Under the pieces are notes generated by a model. That model had not been told where the DNA came from. It did no database searches and was given only the letters and a program-made list of their open reading frames with translations. Shown here one piece after another: positions 50,011 to 60,886 of a DNA stretch of 64,000 nucleotides. Source of the DNA: Monosporascus cannonballus. Taxonomy: Eukaryota; Ascomycota; Sordariomycetes; Xylariales. The position numbers and the translations under genes are program-made. Positions within the stretch are counted from its first letter, which is position 1, and each line of letters opens with the position of its first letter. The stretch lies in the NCBI GenBank assembly GCA_004154925.1, contig QJNS01000132.1, positions 124,001 to 188,000 of the forward strand, given 5' to 3'.

Positions 50011-53000
50011 GTGATATATAGTCACCTTTTTATTAACTACAGCTTCCTTAGTAAAGTAATATTATATATTAGTATGTTTTACCTTTTTACGGAATTCAGG
50101 ATTTTCTGCTAATTTCTTAGCAGCTTCGTTATTAATAAGAATTCCTGGAAGTTCAAATATATATCTTAGGTTAAAATAATTATTTAAGTAATAAAATATA
50201 TTACTTAAGTATATAACTTCTTTAACAGTTTTTCTGAAAGCCATATATTCGGCTTTATAAGTGCTTAAAGCTACTATTTTTTAATGTTGTAAAAACTAGC
50301 TAATAAGATTATTAAACCGTATATCTCCTAGGCAGGCTATATAGCCGGATGTTGATTTTTGGCTATTTACATCGTTACTCTAATTTAAATTGGAGTATAT
50401 TTTTAATTCAAGATTTCCGTTACAGTTATATAATAGGCCTTTATCAGGAAATTTTAATAAATATCCCCATATGTTATTTAACTTTTTAAAGTATTATATA
50501 CTAAGATTTAACATAAATTTAGCATATATACAGATTATAAAGGTTATATTAAGTTTAGTTTTTAAAGCTAAATATAATAAGGAGCCGATTTGCTTCTGAT
50601 ATTCGTTAATATTATTATTTAAAGCTTTAAACTTATTTTTAGCCAATTTAATACCCGGGGTTAAAAGGATATTTCTTGGTTTTATATCAGAGTTATTCTT
50701 GATATTATACTTTTTTAAGAACTTTTCAATATATTTTGTTTGGTATATTTTTATCGTTTTATTTTCCCGGTTTATATTAATTTCATTATCTAAATAAGTA
50801 ATTACTGGGCTTATACGGTTTAACTTTATATCCTTCGATAATTCTTTTTCGAATATATTTATAATTTTAATAAACGAGTTTAGTATTATTACATTATCTA
50901 TCTGACAAATTATTATTATATTAGATTTTTTATTTATAAATATACCTTCGTCGTATAGAAAAGTTATAAATCCATACTTGTTTAATATATTAGCAAAATA
51001 TTGATACCATAATTTAGGTAATTACTTTAAATCGTATAAAGCTTTATTTAATTTAGTTACCTTATTTTGATTTATAGCTTTTGGATAAAAGCCTTTTGAT
51101 AACCTAATATATATTTTTTTTTATTTATATTAAAGTGAACGAAAACGTTTTGTACCTTAAATTATATAATATGCCAGTTTTTATTAACAATTACTATTAA
51201 TAATAAATGCCACGTTTCTGGTTTAGCTATTGTTAAAAAGGTTTTTAAGTAATTTATACTTAGTTATTAATTAAAGCCTTATACGATAAATCTAGTTTTA
51301 AATCATTTATCTTTTTCTTTATTAATTACCCAATTAAATTTAATAGAATTTATATCCGTTATAAGTTTGGATTTAAATAATTAACGGGTGCTTATAGCCT
51401 TTTTACCTAAGGGTAAATCAGTTATAATATATTTATTTTCACGTTTTAATTCTTTAATTTCAGCCTAATAGACTGCTAACTAAGAGTTTTTATTAATATT
51501 TAACATAACTTATTTAAACGTATTAAGTTTTATTATTAAAGTTATTAATACGAAATCAACTTTGTCCTTTTTATTAAAAATTAGTAATTAATTTATTAAT
51601 AACGTATTTTTAACCATATATAACAGATTATCTGTATTTATACATATACAGTTTTCGATTAACTTATTATTATTATTATTTATTCGCTGTCTTTTATTTT
51701 TACTGTTATTATTAATAAATATATTGCTATTAAGTTTTTTATTAGGCCTTAAAGAAGACTGTATAACCGTTATAAGGGTTAATATATTAGCTGGATTATT
51801 ATCCCTATTGGTAGCTGCTATAACTACTTTAATATTATATTTCCTTTTTGAATTTTTAACATTTTTATAATTAAAATTATTAATTAAGTCAATTATTATA
51901 TTATTATTCACAAAAAGAATTTATTAATTAATAACTGATATTGATTAATTTTGACTAATTACTCTTTTATTTTAGCTATAAAGGTGATTTCGGTTATATT
52001 GGAGTTTTGGAAGATAATCTTCTTTAATTATATTATTAGTTTTTAAAGTTTTAAAAAATTTTACAACTTCTGTAACTTTTTTAAAGTTATAATCGTTATA
52101 AAAAAAACTAACGTTATTAAAGGGTATTTTAACCTTTTTATCAACTAAATCAGTTATAAAGCGATTTTCGAATATATAAACGTCCCGAAATTATATAAGT
52201 TTTTTATTATTTAAATCCCAGATTTTATAATAATTATTTTGGGTATTATAACTTATAATAATCCCTTAATTCGTAGGGGATTTTAATTTATATATATACT
52301 TATTAATGTTATAATAAATTATAAATTTTTATGTATATATATGATTTATATACGGCTTGTAACCGTAATATGCTTTAAAAAGTATTTTATATCTTAGGGA
52401 TTTATAAGGTGTACGGTTATATATATATACCGCAGTTAATAAAACTTTACTTTATAAAGAATGCTTTAATTTTATTTAATAAAATAAGATTTATTCGTTA
52501 GATTAAATTATTCGGCTTTTTATTATATATGGGAGTTATATTATGTAATATACCGTATTTATTAACATATATTTTAAAACGGTTATTTATATATTTAATC
52601 CTATCATTACTAAAAAAGTTTTTAACTTTATACCTTATTTGATTTTTAGCTTAAAGTTTGAAGTTATTAAAGGCTTTTAAAACTTGTAATTTAAAAGTTA
52701 ATAACTTAACTTTAAGGTATTTACTTGATTTATTAAGGAAAGTTATATAATTTTTATACTTATTATAGGTATTAGATAGTGGACCGTTTATATCGTTATG
52801 AATATTTTCGTTTATAATATATTCCTTATTATTTAAAAATACCTTATTTATATTTCGATTAGCTGTAGTTTGGAAACATATTTTGTATTTCCAGTTATTA
52901 AAATATATAAGATTTTGTTTAGGAATTTTTATGATATTTTTAATGAGGAATTTAGTTAAAGGTTTTAAAAATATATGGCTTAATCGGTTATACCAGGTTA

Positions 53001-54769
53001 TTAACTGGTTATTTTCTGTAGCTTTATCATTTAAAGCTAATATAGTATCTTGATTCTTTATATTATATTTAGTTTCGAATAATATACGATATAATTTATT
53101 TTTTTAATATTTTTGATTATTAACTAATGCGTAATTCTATTAAAAAGCTTTATCCTTATATCTTTATTTATTAAAATATAAATACTTTTTAACTAACTTA
53201 TAAATAAAAAGTTAATTTTTAATTTGGGTATATAATGGATACCTTTAATAATATAACTTTAAGCTAAATTTATATATTTAAGTTTTAAATCGTTAACTCT
53301 TTTTACTTAAAAGGCATTAATATCATTTTATTTAACAGTTTTATTTATACGTTTTAAATTAAAAAGAAAACTTTTATTAATTATTATATGAAATGTAATA
53401 CTGTTATCGGCTATAAGATTTATAAGATTTTGATTATTTTTTCTTTTTCCTTTTAATATTAAATACATTAATCATTCGTTAGTTATATTTAGGAAGTTAT
53501 ATATAAGGTTATTAAGGTAATTTACGTCTGGCTTAAGCTTTTCCATATTTATATCCGGATCCCCTTTAGGGGTTAGATAGGAAATATAAGGTTCCTAAGT
53601 AGAAATAACTAGGTTTTCGAAATTATTTAAAGCTGTATTTAAACGCTTTTTGTTCGAATTAACAGCTTTTAAAGCCGTTTTTTTAATTATATTAACTTGT
53701 TGGTTTTTATTATCGGTATCGATAAGTTGATTTATAAGGGCGATTTCGTTAATTCTTTTTCCCCGTTTTAAAAAAGTAAAAGTTAATTTATTTTTTTTTA
53801 TTTCTGGCTTCCTTCTTTGCTTTTTAAGGGCTGGTCTTTTCCTTACTTTATTAATGGGATTTTTTCAGCTCGAAGGAACCTTATTAGGATAAAGAAAATA
53901 ATAGTTCTTATTTATATGATCTAGGATTTTACAATAAGAATAACGTTTATTGTTATTTTTTCCAGCTATTTTTAACCCTTTTTAAAGCTAATAATTAACA
54001 CCTTTTTTTCTAACTTTTTTATTTTATTGATTAACGAAGAAAAAAATGTTTTAGAAATATAGGACTTAAAGTTTTTTCGAAGAGATTAGGTTATATTCTG
54101 GACGAAAGTTTCGAAATTATTTAATAACCAATTTAAAACCTAGGTTATAATTATTTTATCGGGCAATTCCAAATCCTTCGATTTTAATTCGTTAATTATC
54201 GACTTAACCTTATTAAGGTATTTTTTTATAGATTCGAAATTATCGTATATAAAGTTAAAAAATTTCTTTAGTATAAGAAATTCAGTTATAAATCCTTTAG
54301 GCCTATATTAGCCATAAAGAATTTCCCAGGCTTTTTTACAGCTGGTTATAGCCTTTATATGGTGCAAAAGTCCGTTTTTACATAATAACTCTATAATAAC
54401 TAAAGCTTTATTATTATCGGATTAAGATAAATTTTCTCTTATATCCGTTATTATAGCGTAATTAAGGCCTTTGCGTATAAACGTAACCTTAGTCCGAATG
54501 GACCATAATTTTATATTAATACTGTTTTTAAGCAGGAAAAGCTTGTTAAAAATTCCCATAATTATTAAGGACGAAAAGTTATATAAAGTTTTCGAAATAA
54601 GTATAAAGGAATAACCCGATAAAACTGAAAATTTGATAGCAGAAAAAGATAATTCTAACGGTTTTTAGCATAAAAAATGGTATAAATCGGTTAAGGTTTA
54701 GGTAAGATATGGAAAAATATTATTATTGTTAATATCGTTAGAAGTTATTCGCATCCGGGGCTTATAACC

Positions 54770-55111
54770 TTTAAGAATTAAGATAAAAAGTGAGGTTACC
54801 CTGCAAAGATTTGTATGAAAAATATTCAGGAAAGACTTAAGTTATATCGCAAAAAATAGAATTGTTTATATTCAAGCTATATAAGTCCAATAACAGCTGG
54901 GGAAATTTAGGGCTATATATATATGTAAAAGAATGGCTTATTAAGCTTTATTATTCCATTATTAATCAGTACTTTCCATTATTAATCAAATAGAAAGCTT
55001 TGGAAGACTTTGGAAAACTTTTGGAAGTCTTACGAATTCTTTTGCCATCTTCGCCACCTCGAATAGGGATAGACCCACTTTTCCGGAGTTAAAAAACTCC
55101 GAATTCCTTGA
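54770..55111 (-). repeat. 5' LTR of copia
   Basis: 342 bp, paired with 42616-42957. Just to its left the minus strand reads GGTTATAAGCCCCGG, a plausible decayed tRNA primer-binding site (compare GGTTATC-GCCC in other copia elements). The receptor reading frame begins immediately after its right end. Confidence 0.82.
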
Positions 55112-56686
55112 GAGGCTCATCTAGCGGAGATTGAGGAGGCTAGCGAGATTGAAAACGAACTTCTTGAATGTCTCGCCTTTAGTGGGCTATACAGCAATGT
55201 GATCGAGTTTCAGCCAACACATCGAGACGCGATATATAAGCAATTCAAAGAGCGGATTCAACCTCGCAAGGCGGGTTTCTCATTTGACGAATGGCTCGGA
55301 CGTCTCTCGTTCCTGCGGACGTCAGACCCCTCAGCAGACATTTCTAACCGAAGTTACCATTTCTTGGACCTGACCTTTCAGGAGTATTTTGCCGCGCGGT
55401 ATTTTGTACAGCAATGGGAAGCTGGGAAGGACCTCGAATACCTAGACCTTGATAGTAGGAAGATCAAGCCTCCTATCAGTCCTAAAGCTTTTCTTCGGCA
55501 GTACAAGTACACCGCACGCTACGATATCGTATGGCGCTTTACTATAGGCTTGCTCGAATCTGACAAAGTATCCGACTTCTTTGAGGCAATCGAGCAAGAG
55601 CCTCTCGACCTTTTAGGACCTACACACCAGCGGCTGGTTATGCATTGTTTGAGTGAAGTGGGCTCTTCGACGGAGTTGCCGATTCGATCGAAACTGGAAG
55701 CAAAGCTGTCACAATGGCTGCTCTTCGAATGTGACTTGACAGGATCCTCATTCCTAGCGCGTGAATCAGAGTGTCCAGACCAAGCCCTGCGTACCGCTAT
55801 GGAAAATGATTCTGGCCCCCAAAAAGTGAAAATCTTAACCGCATTAAAACATCCTGGCAGACATTTATCAGAGGTGGCCGTTGCGGGCCTCGTAGCGCTG
55901 CTCAAGGATAAGGACGGGCATGTCCGAAATGCCGCTGCCGAAGCGTTAAGGCGCCAATCAATCTTATCAGAGGGGGCCGTTGCGGCCCTCGTAGCGATGC
56001 TTAAGGACGGGGACTGGGACGTCCGAAGGGCCGCCGCTGAAGCACTAGGAAGCCAATCGACCTTATCAGAGGCGGCCGTTGTGGGCCTCGCAACGCTGCT
56101 CAAGGACAAAGACCGGTCCGTCCGAGATGCCGCCGCTGAAGCGTTAAGAGGCCACTCGACCTTACCAGAGGCGGCCGTTACGGGCCTCGTAGCGCTGCTT
56201 AAGGACGAGGACGAAGGCGTCCGACGGGAGGCCGTTCGAGTGTTAGGGCGCCAATCAACCCTATCAGAGGGGGCCGTTGCGGGCCTCATAGCGCTGCTCA
56301 AGGACAAGGACTGGCACCTCCGAAGGGCGGCCGCTGAAGCGTTAGGGTGCCAATCGAACTTATCGGATAAAATACTCGAGGTTATAGGGCTATTACGAGT
56401 ATCTGAAAGACTAGCTGAGACCACGAGCGTTGCCCTTCGCAATCCCCAATTGATAGAATCTTTATATGGGAGCTTGCTATATCGCGGTTTCAGAGAAGCT
56501 TTTAGTTTGTATATTGATACTGATACTAGCCGGAGCTTATGCATCATTAACCAACCAAGTGGACTCCGACAAGCTCGTTTGGATAACAGTCAGATCCTAA
56601 CCGCACTCAGTAGAGAGCGCCAACTTTGGAATATTCACGACTATAACCTGTGGAACAGGTTTGAGGGAGAAAATGTTCAGCAATGA
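55112..56686 (+). CDS. NACHT-HEAT NOD-like receptor, C-terminal part
   Basis: 524 codons open from the copia LTR edge to TGA/TAA at 56686; the 5' part, with the nucleotide-binding motifs, is missing. Residues 82-98 (YHFLDLTFQEYFAARYF) are the signature at the end of NACHT modules. Residues 253-417 are five 33-residue HEAT repeats of the form SEGAVAGLVALLKDKDWDVR followed by RAAAEALG.QSTL. The tail (GFREAFSLYIDTD...) resembles C-termini of such receptors. In fungi these proteins sense non-self, act in the cytoplasm and signal to effector domains. No RIP. There is a stop (TGA) at 55109-55111, so translation cannot enter from the LTR in frame. The next in-frame ATG comes after the NACHT end, so the fragment is probably not functional. 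Confidence 0.82.
   Translation, partial: EAHLAEIEEASEIENELLECLAFSGLYSNVIEFQPTHRDAIYKQFKERIQPRKAGFSFDEWLGRLSFLRTSDPSADISNRSYHFLDLTFQEYFAARYFVQQWEAGKDLEYLDLDSRKIKPPISPKAFLRQYKYTARYDIVWRFTIGLLESDKVSDFFEAIEQEPLDLLGPTHQRLVMHCLSEVGSSTELPIRSKLEAKLSQWLLFECDLTGSSFLARESECPDQALRTAMENDSGPQKVKILTALKHPGRHLSEVAVAGLVALLKDKDGHVRNAAAEALRRQSILSEGAVAALVAMLKDGDWDVRRAAAEALGSQSTLSEAAVVGLATLLKDKDRSVRDAAAEALRGHSTLPEAAVTGLVALLKDEDEGVRREAVRVLGRQSTLSEGAVAGLIALLKDKDWHLRRAAAEALGCQSNLSDKILEVIGLLRVSERLAETTSVALRNPQLIESLYGSLLYRGFREAFSLYIDTDTSRSLCIINQPSGLRQARLDNSQILTALSRERQLWNIHDYNLWNRFEGENVQQ
55868..56362 (+). repeat. five 99-bp HEAT-repeat units
   Basis: Units begin TCAGAGG(N)GGCCGTTG at 99-bp steps (55868, 55967, 56066, 56165, 56264). 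The helices' framework codons are almost identical at nucleotide level, while residues at the KDKD-G/W-H/D and end positions vary. Such homogenised repeats are typical of hypervariable fungal receptors. Confidence 0.85.
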
Positions 56687-56929
56687 CCGTCTGGCACACT
56701 CTGGCATGATAACGTCGACATATTCACAACCACAACCGACAACCCTCAGCTTTCTAACTGATACGTCAGGTGATAATACAGTCGACCACTCCAGCCAGGA
56801 TAGCACCGAGTACAAATGTCATAAATTTACCTTCGTTCAAGCTTTTTTGATGCTGCTTTCACGCAGGATATGAAGGTAAAGTGTCCCGGTCTTTGGAATT
56901 CCAGCAGAGCTCTACGCGCAGGGAGGCTA

Positions 56930-57231
56930 CATGGGACCAGCTCTTTGACATTGAAGAAGCCAGAGAAGCCGTATCGGCAGACACTGGAGCTGAGAAGATG
57001 CTTGGGCCCAAGCATCACTCCACGCTTAGCACCATGAACAACCTCGGCAACGTACCAAGCAGCCCGGGGACGTACGAGGAGGCAAAGGCGATGCATCGGC
57101 AGGCATTAAAGCTAACAGAAGAGGTGCTTGGGCCCAAGCATCCTTCCACGCTTGACCCGAACAACCTCGTCAACCAGACATTAGAGCTGAGGGAGGCGGT
57201 ACTTAGGCGCGAGCAACTACCCGGGCCCTGA
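56930..57231 (+). pseudogene. TPR (kinesin-light-chain type) relic
   Basis: About two 42-residue TPR units of the type found in fungal receptors: LGPKHHSTLSTMNNLGNV, YEEAKAMHRQALKLTEEVLG, PKHPSTLDP. A preceding half unit (PYRQTLELRRCLGPK) is in another frame, so there is a 1-nt frameshift near 56990. The last unit jumps from DPNNLVN to QTLELREAV, indicating an internal deletion. The remnant ends GP* at 57231. It may be the broken C-terminus of a second receptor or of the same one. Confidence 0.6.
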
Positions 57232-57896
57232 CGGCCTAGCTCTTCAATGTATGTTATTTTCTAATATCTTTGAAAAGGGAGGGTTCTAGGGGAGCAGGTT
57301 AATTTATGTTTCATATCGTCCTGTATTAGAAGTTTCGAGAACATTCTAAAAGACTGTACTTTGTGACAGCATGTTCGAGACAATTCCATACCTTTCACCA
57401 CCTGACAGGAATCACCAATACGTCATACCCGCCGCACCCTGTTACACCGCTTCCTGGGATTTTACGCCATTATGCAGGAACGGGAGCGACTAGGCATATA
57501 ACAGCAATATGGTAGTCATATACGGTGTTACACTAGCAAGAGAATTTTATGTGGTGTACAGGAAGTTACTTCGAGTCCTTGACACTCCAAAGTCGGTCCA
57601 TGGCAGGGCCAGCTAGGAGGACACCTGATAGCTCGTACTTGATTTTACCGTTTTAATTTGTGCTTGCTCGAGAGCGCCTGCTGTCCTACTTGGTCCGTCG
57701 CGACGAAGATATATGTATAAATCTCTTATTAGAAGCTGCTTAAGATATAGATGCCCCGCCCGCTAGAGGTATTTCTCGAGGCCTCACTCATCCGAAGGTG
57801 ATTGTAGAATATACAGGGCCCATAGCAGAATAAGACCGACGGACACCCTCCTATGCCGCCATTTGTCAAGTAGCGCTTGGTCCGTCCATCGTTCCT
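57232..57896. other. spacer, nothing recognised
   Basis: GC-balanced, no long frame, no repeat that I can see. Confidence 0.4.
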
Positions 57897-58880
57897 TCAC
57901 TTGGCTTTTACTATCCGGCGACGCTTCGCCTTGCGAAGTCGCCTTTGCCTTACTTGCTCTGACGACCGCAGGGTGACACCATAAATCCTTTAAACATGGC
58001 TCCGGAAGTGGTCCAAATGTTTGAATTTAAGATCTCTGCACTTCGGATGTTTACACCGAATCTTTTTACCGCACTGTTCAGCCCTTTTACGCCCGACCAG
58101 ATGATGGTTATCAAAGTGGTCGTTCATGACGGTAGGATAGCAGTATGTAAAGGCCCGCTTTTTAAAAAAAAGTCGTTTATTACCAATATAATCGGGATAT
58201 TGCGTTGTTTGCATAAGGAAAGGGAATCGGTCGGGGCTGGGCATAGGTTCGGTTTCCACGTCGGGCGGCTTAGATTTGACGGGCAGGCAAATCTTGGCCT
58301 TTTGTTAAATGCGGTCGTACTTAATCGTCTTTTTTTTATCGCAAAAAGCTACCATAAGATTAATGGCTTTAATTTTTCGTTGGAAGATTTCGTTTTTAGT
58401 CAAGTCGTTAAGCTGGTGGCAAACAATTTTTGCCAATTTAACGCGTTCTGGGATGGTAATATCGATAACAGGTTCCGCATATTCCTTTTTTTTCCCGTAT
58501 TTGCCTTTTAATATCCTAAGTGGAACGGTTATAAAAATAATGCTTGCGGTATTCTTTGACGACCTGCCTTTTATGCTGCGTACGTTATATTTTAAGTTCG
58601 ACAATCTCCAGGTCCGGCGGAAGGTTTACCTATATTTCCTCGGGTACCATATCCGAGGTGGCTCGAAGGTTACGCGTAAGGCTTACGTACGTAAACAGTC
58701 GAAATAATTGACTCTTTTTTTTTCCTTTAGGAAAACGTTTTGAAGGTCGAAATTGGCGATTTTATTTAAGTAAGCGTAATAAAATGTCATAAATTAAGGG
58801 TTATGGCGTATTATTTGGTTACGTACAAAATCTGGCGCGTTTCCTGGAAGCGAAATCTGGTTAATATAATTCCTAAATCC
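57897..58880 (-). pseudogene. DUF3435 tyrosine-recombinase (FluG-domain) relic, C-terminal part
   Basis: Read leftward: SLPGNAPDFVRNQIIRHNP (R..H box, about 58796-58860), FYYAYLNKIANFDLQNVFLK (candidate Tyr), VNLPPDLEIVEL, VVKEYRKHYFYNRST, then, after a shift at the eight-T run 58486-58493, EYAEPVIDITIPERVKLAKI, a C2H2-like finger CKHPKC with HLDHFRSH, and a basic tail YGVTLRSSEQVRQRRLRKAK ending at 57897. This order matches the C-terminal half of DUF3435 proteins as I recall them, a family that includes Starship captains. In-frame TAA/TAG codons and the frameshift make it inactive. Its 5' half is not found beyond the solo LTR at 58891. Confidence 0.7.
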
Positions 58881-58890
58881 ATATGTATAA

Positions 58891-59225
58891 TGTTATGACC
58901 CAACTGCTTGGCACAACCAGAAACGGTCATACAGGAGTGGGGACGCTCCAAGTCACGTAATCGCCAGGATCGCTGGCGAATCCAGCAAATCCTAGGACTA
59001 AGGGGGATTACGTCCAAGTATAATATGCTTCCCGTTTCCATAATTTAAATAATTCCAGCTTATAATAAATTACTTATTAATATTAATTATTTGCAATAAG
59101 GCATTCCTAATATTAAAAGATATAATACGTTATTATATTTATCATTTAGATTCCTACGATACTTCTGCTAATATAAACCCGTCGACTTAAGGTTTAATAG
59201 TTGGTTAAACTGCTTAGCCGTTATA
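58891..59225 (+). repeat. solo gypsy LTR
   Basis: A 335-bp LTR, TGTTATGACCC to CCGTTATA, with a perfect 5-bp duplication TATAA on both sides (58886-58890, 59226-59230) and no internal region. This indicates excision of the element by recombination between its two LTRs. Its 3' half matches the other gypsy LTRs; the first 150 bp are a distinct variant. Confidence 0.88.
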
Positions 59226-59230
59226 TATAA

Positions 59231-60886
59231 ATGTTGGTTATTTTTATTATTTTATCCTGGGTAAGCGGAAAGTACGAAACGTATCGTTAGCAATATTCGT
59301 AGCGTTTTTTTGTGATAAATTTAAGCATTTATTTTTATTATTTTAAATCGAGATTTTGTTAATTAATATCGTTTTTAAATTTGGAATATAATATGGCTTT
59401 AACTTCAGAAAAAAACGCCTTACGATACTGAGAGAAAACCGGGGTCTTTAATTTGGACGCCTTTTATCGGAACGGAATGTATTATTTGAATTACGGCGGT
59501 TTCGATCCGAATATGATAAATGTATTTGTTAAATTCGGCGTATTAAATATATTATTATGCAGAATAAAAGCGAAAATCGTAAAAACGGTATAAAAAAACC
59601 TTTTTGGTAAAAGTAAAATAAAAAATAATTTTAAATAAAAATTATTAATTTTAAAAACGTTTAATTACTTAATATTAGAAATAAATCGTAACAAAAATGT
59701 ACAACTGAAGTTTATTATTTGCCTTTTTATAATAAATAAATTTGATAATTATGGCCAATATATATTATGCAGTAATAAAGTATTGTATAATTATTATTTA
59801 AATATTTTTATAATAAAAGGCTTTACAGCGTCCGCGTTTTATAGTTTTTTAAGAAAAATAACTTTAAAGCAATTTAAAATTTGTATTTAGCGTCGGCGCC
59901 GCGTTTTCGTTATCGTCCGACGAAAAGAACTAAATAATTCCGCAACCAAAAAGTTTTTCGATAAAATTATTTTTTAGTTTTTTCCGTTCGTTATTTACGA
60001 GTTCGGCAGGTTACCTTCCGGTATAATACAAAATTTAATAATAGCTGGTTGATTAAATACGGTAACGTTTACCAGGGAATATATTCGTATTATACGTAAT
60101 ATTAAACGTTAAGATAATCCGTAAATTATTTACGTTATGTACCAATTTATTATTGATATTCGGCGGCCGGTAACCCAAACGAAAAACACAAATATATTTA
60201 TAATATTAATTATATTAATATATTAAAATAAATAAACCGTTTAAGTATTTTATTTATTTTTTTTTGGCGTTATTCCGGTTTATATATTAGCCGTTAACGA
60301 TTATATATAATTATTAGAATTAACGGATGTATTTTTTGTTATTATCCCAGAATTTAATTTTATAACGTTCGTAAATATATAAGAAAAAATCCTAAATTAT
60401 TTTGCGTTTAAAATTTTTAATCGATATTTTTTAATTACTAATCCTTATATCGGTATAATATTTATACGGATAAAGTTAAAAATATAAAAAATTTATAAAA
60501 GAAATTTTAAAAAATAATTTCGCGTATCGTTTTTATTTATTAAAGATATCGTTAATGTTAATTTCGGGTTTTTTAAAATATTTCGGCTTGATAAAACGTA
60601 TATTGCTTAATTAAGCCCAGTAAATAATATACTGTTTAATCGAAAACGTTAATATTTGTTTCGCGGCTCGCTTTTATGTTTTTTGGGCGGTAAAGCTTTA
60701 AAAAAAGGCGGCGTAATTTTCGTGCAAATTATTTACGCCCGTAAGTAAGGGCGCGATTATCGGGTTAGCGGTTATTCGGTTGGGAAAGCGGAAGCGGATA
60801 AACGATTATCGACGGTAAGAAATAAAAGAACGGATTATTTCGAACGACGTAAATAAGGAGGAAACCGAAAAAAGGTACGGAAATTA
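59231..60886. other. AT-rich degraded sequence, no gene recognised
   Basis: TA-rich with frequent stops in all frames. A short plus-strand run near 59438-59580 (FNLDAFYRNGMYYLNYGGFD) has few stops but no family I know. Probably transposon remains. Confidence 0.35.

Larger units (their letters stand above)
42616..55111 (-). mobile_element. Ty1/copia element, carrying a nested gypsy
   Basis: Two 342-bp LTRs bound a RIP-degraded minus-strand copia of about 5.8 kb after the nested gypsy (43317-50015) is removed. Gag starts near 54559 (MGIFNKLFLLKNS, then SIRTKVTFIRKG). Integrase lies about 53500-52300. The reverse transcriptase at about 51150-50800 has LNKALYDLK, LWYQYFA, DEGIFI and QIDN in place of HVDD. 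RNase H at 50300-50060 has STYKAEYMA and ENPEFRKKVKH. A purine tract (AAAAGGGGCTC on the minus strand) adjoins the 3' LTR. No target duplication is visible: the 5 bp outside are CGCGT on the left and GAGGC on the right. Confidence 0.88.

Noticed and set aside
51588..51911. 107-codon minus-strand Asn-rich frame as a gene
   Set aside because: It lies between integrase and reverse transcriptase of the copia polyprotein, in pol orientation; low-complexity linker made Asn-rich by mutation.
55519..56547. 342-codon open frame antisense to the receptor
   Set aside because: It mirrors the homogenised HEAT repeats and has only low-complexity Ser/Arg/Ala sequence; a codon-bias shadow of the real gene.
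57917..57943. GC-rich hairpin GGCGAC..GTCGCC
   Set aside because: It is part of the basic-tail codons (RRLRKAKRRR) of the DUF3435 relic; Arg/Lys codon repetition explains it.
57996..58707. Two plus-strand frames of 171 and 132 codons
   Set aside because: The minus strand carries the recognisable DUF3435 text; RIP-type stops fall on that strand and the plus frames are its complement.
57897..59230. Intact Starship captain
   Set aside because: Only the C-terminal half exists, with stops and a frameshift, and no 5' half or element border was found.
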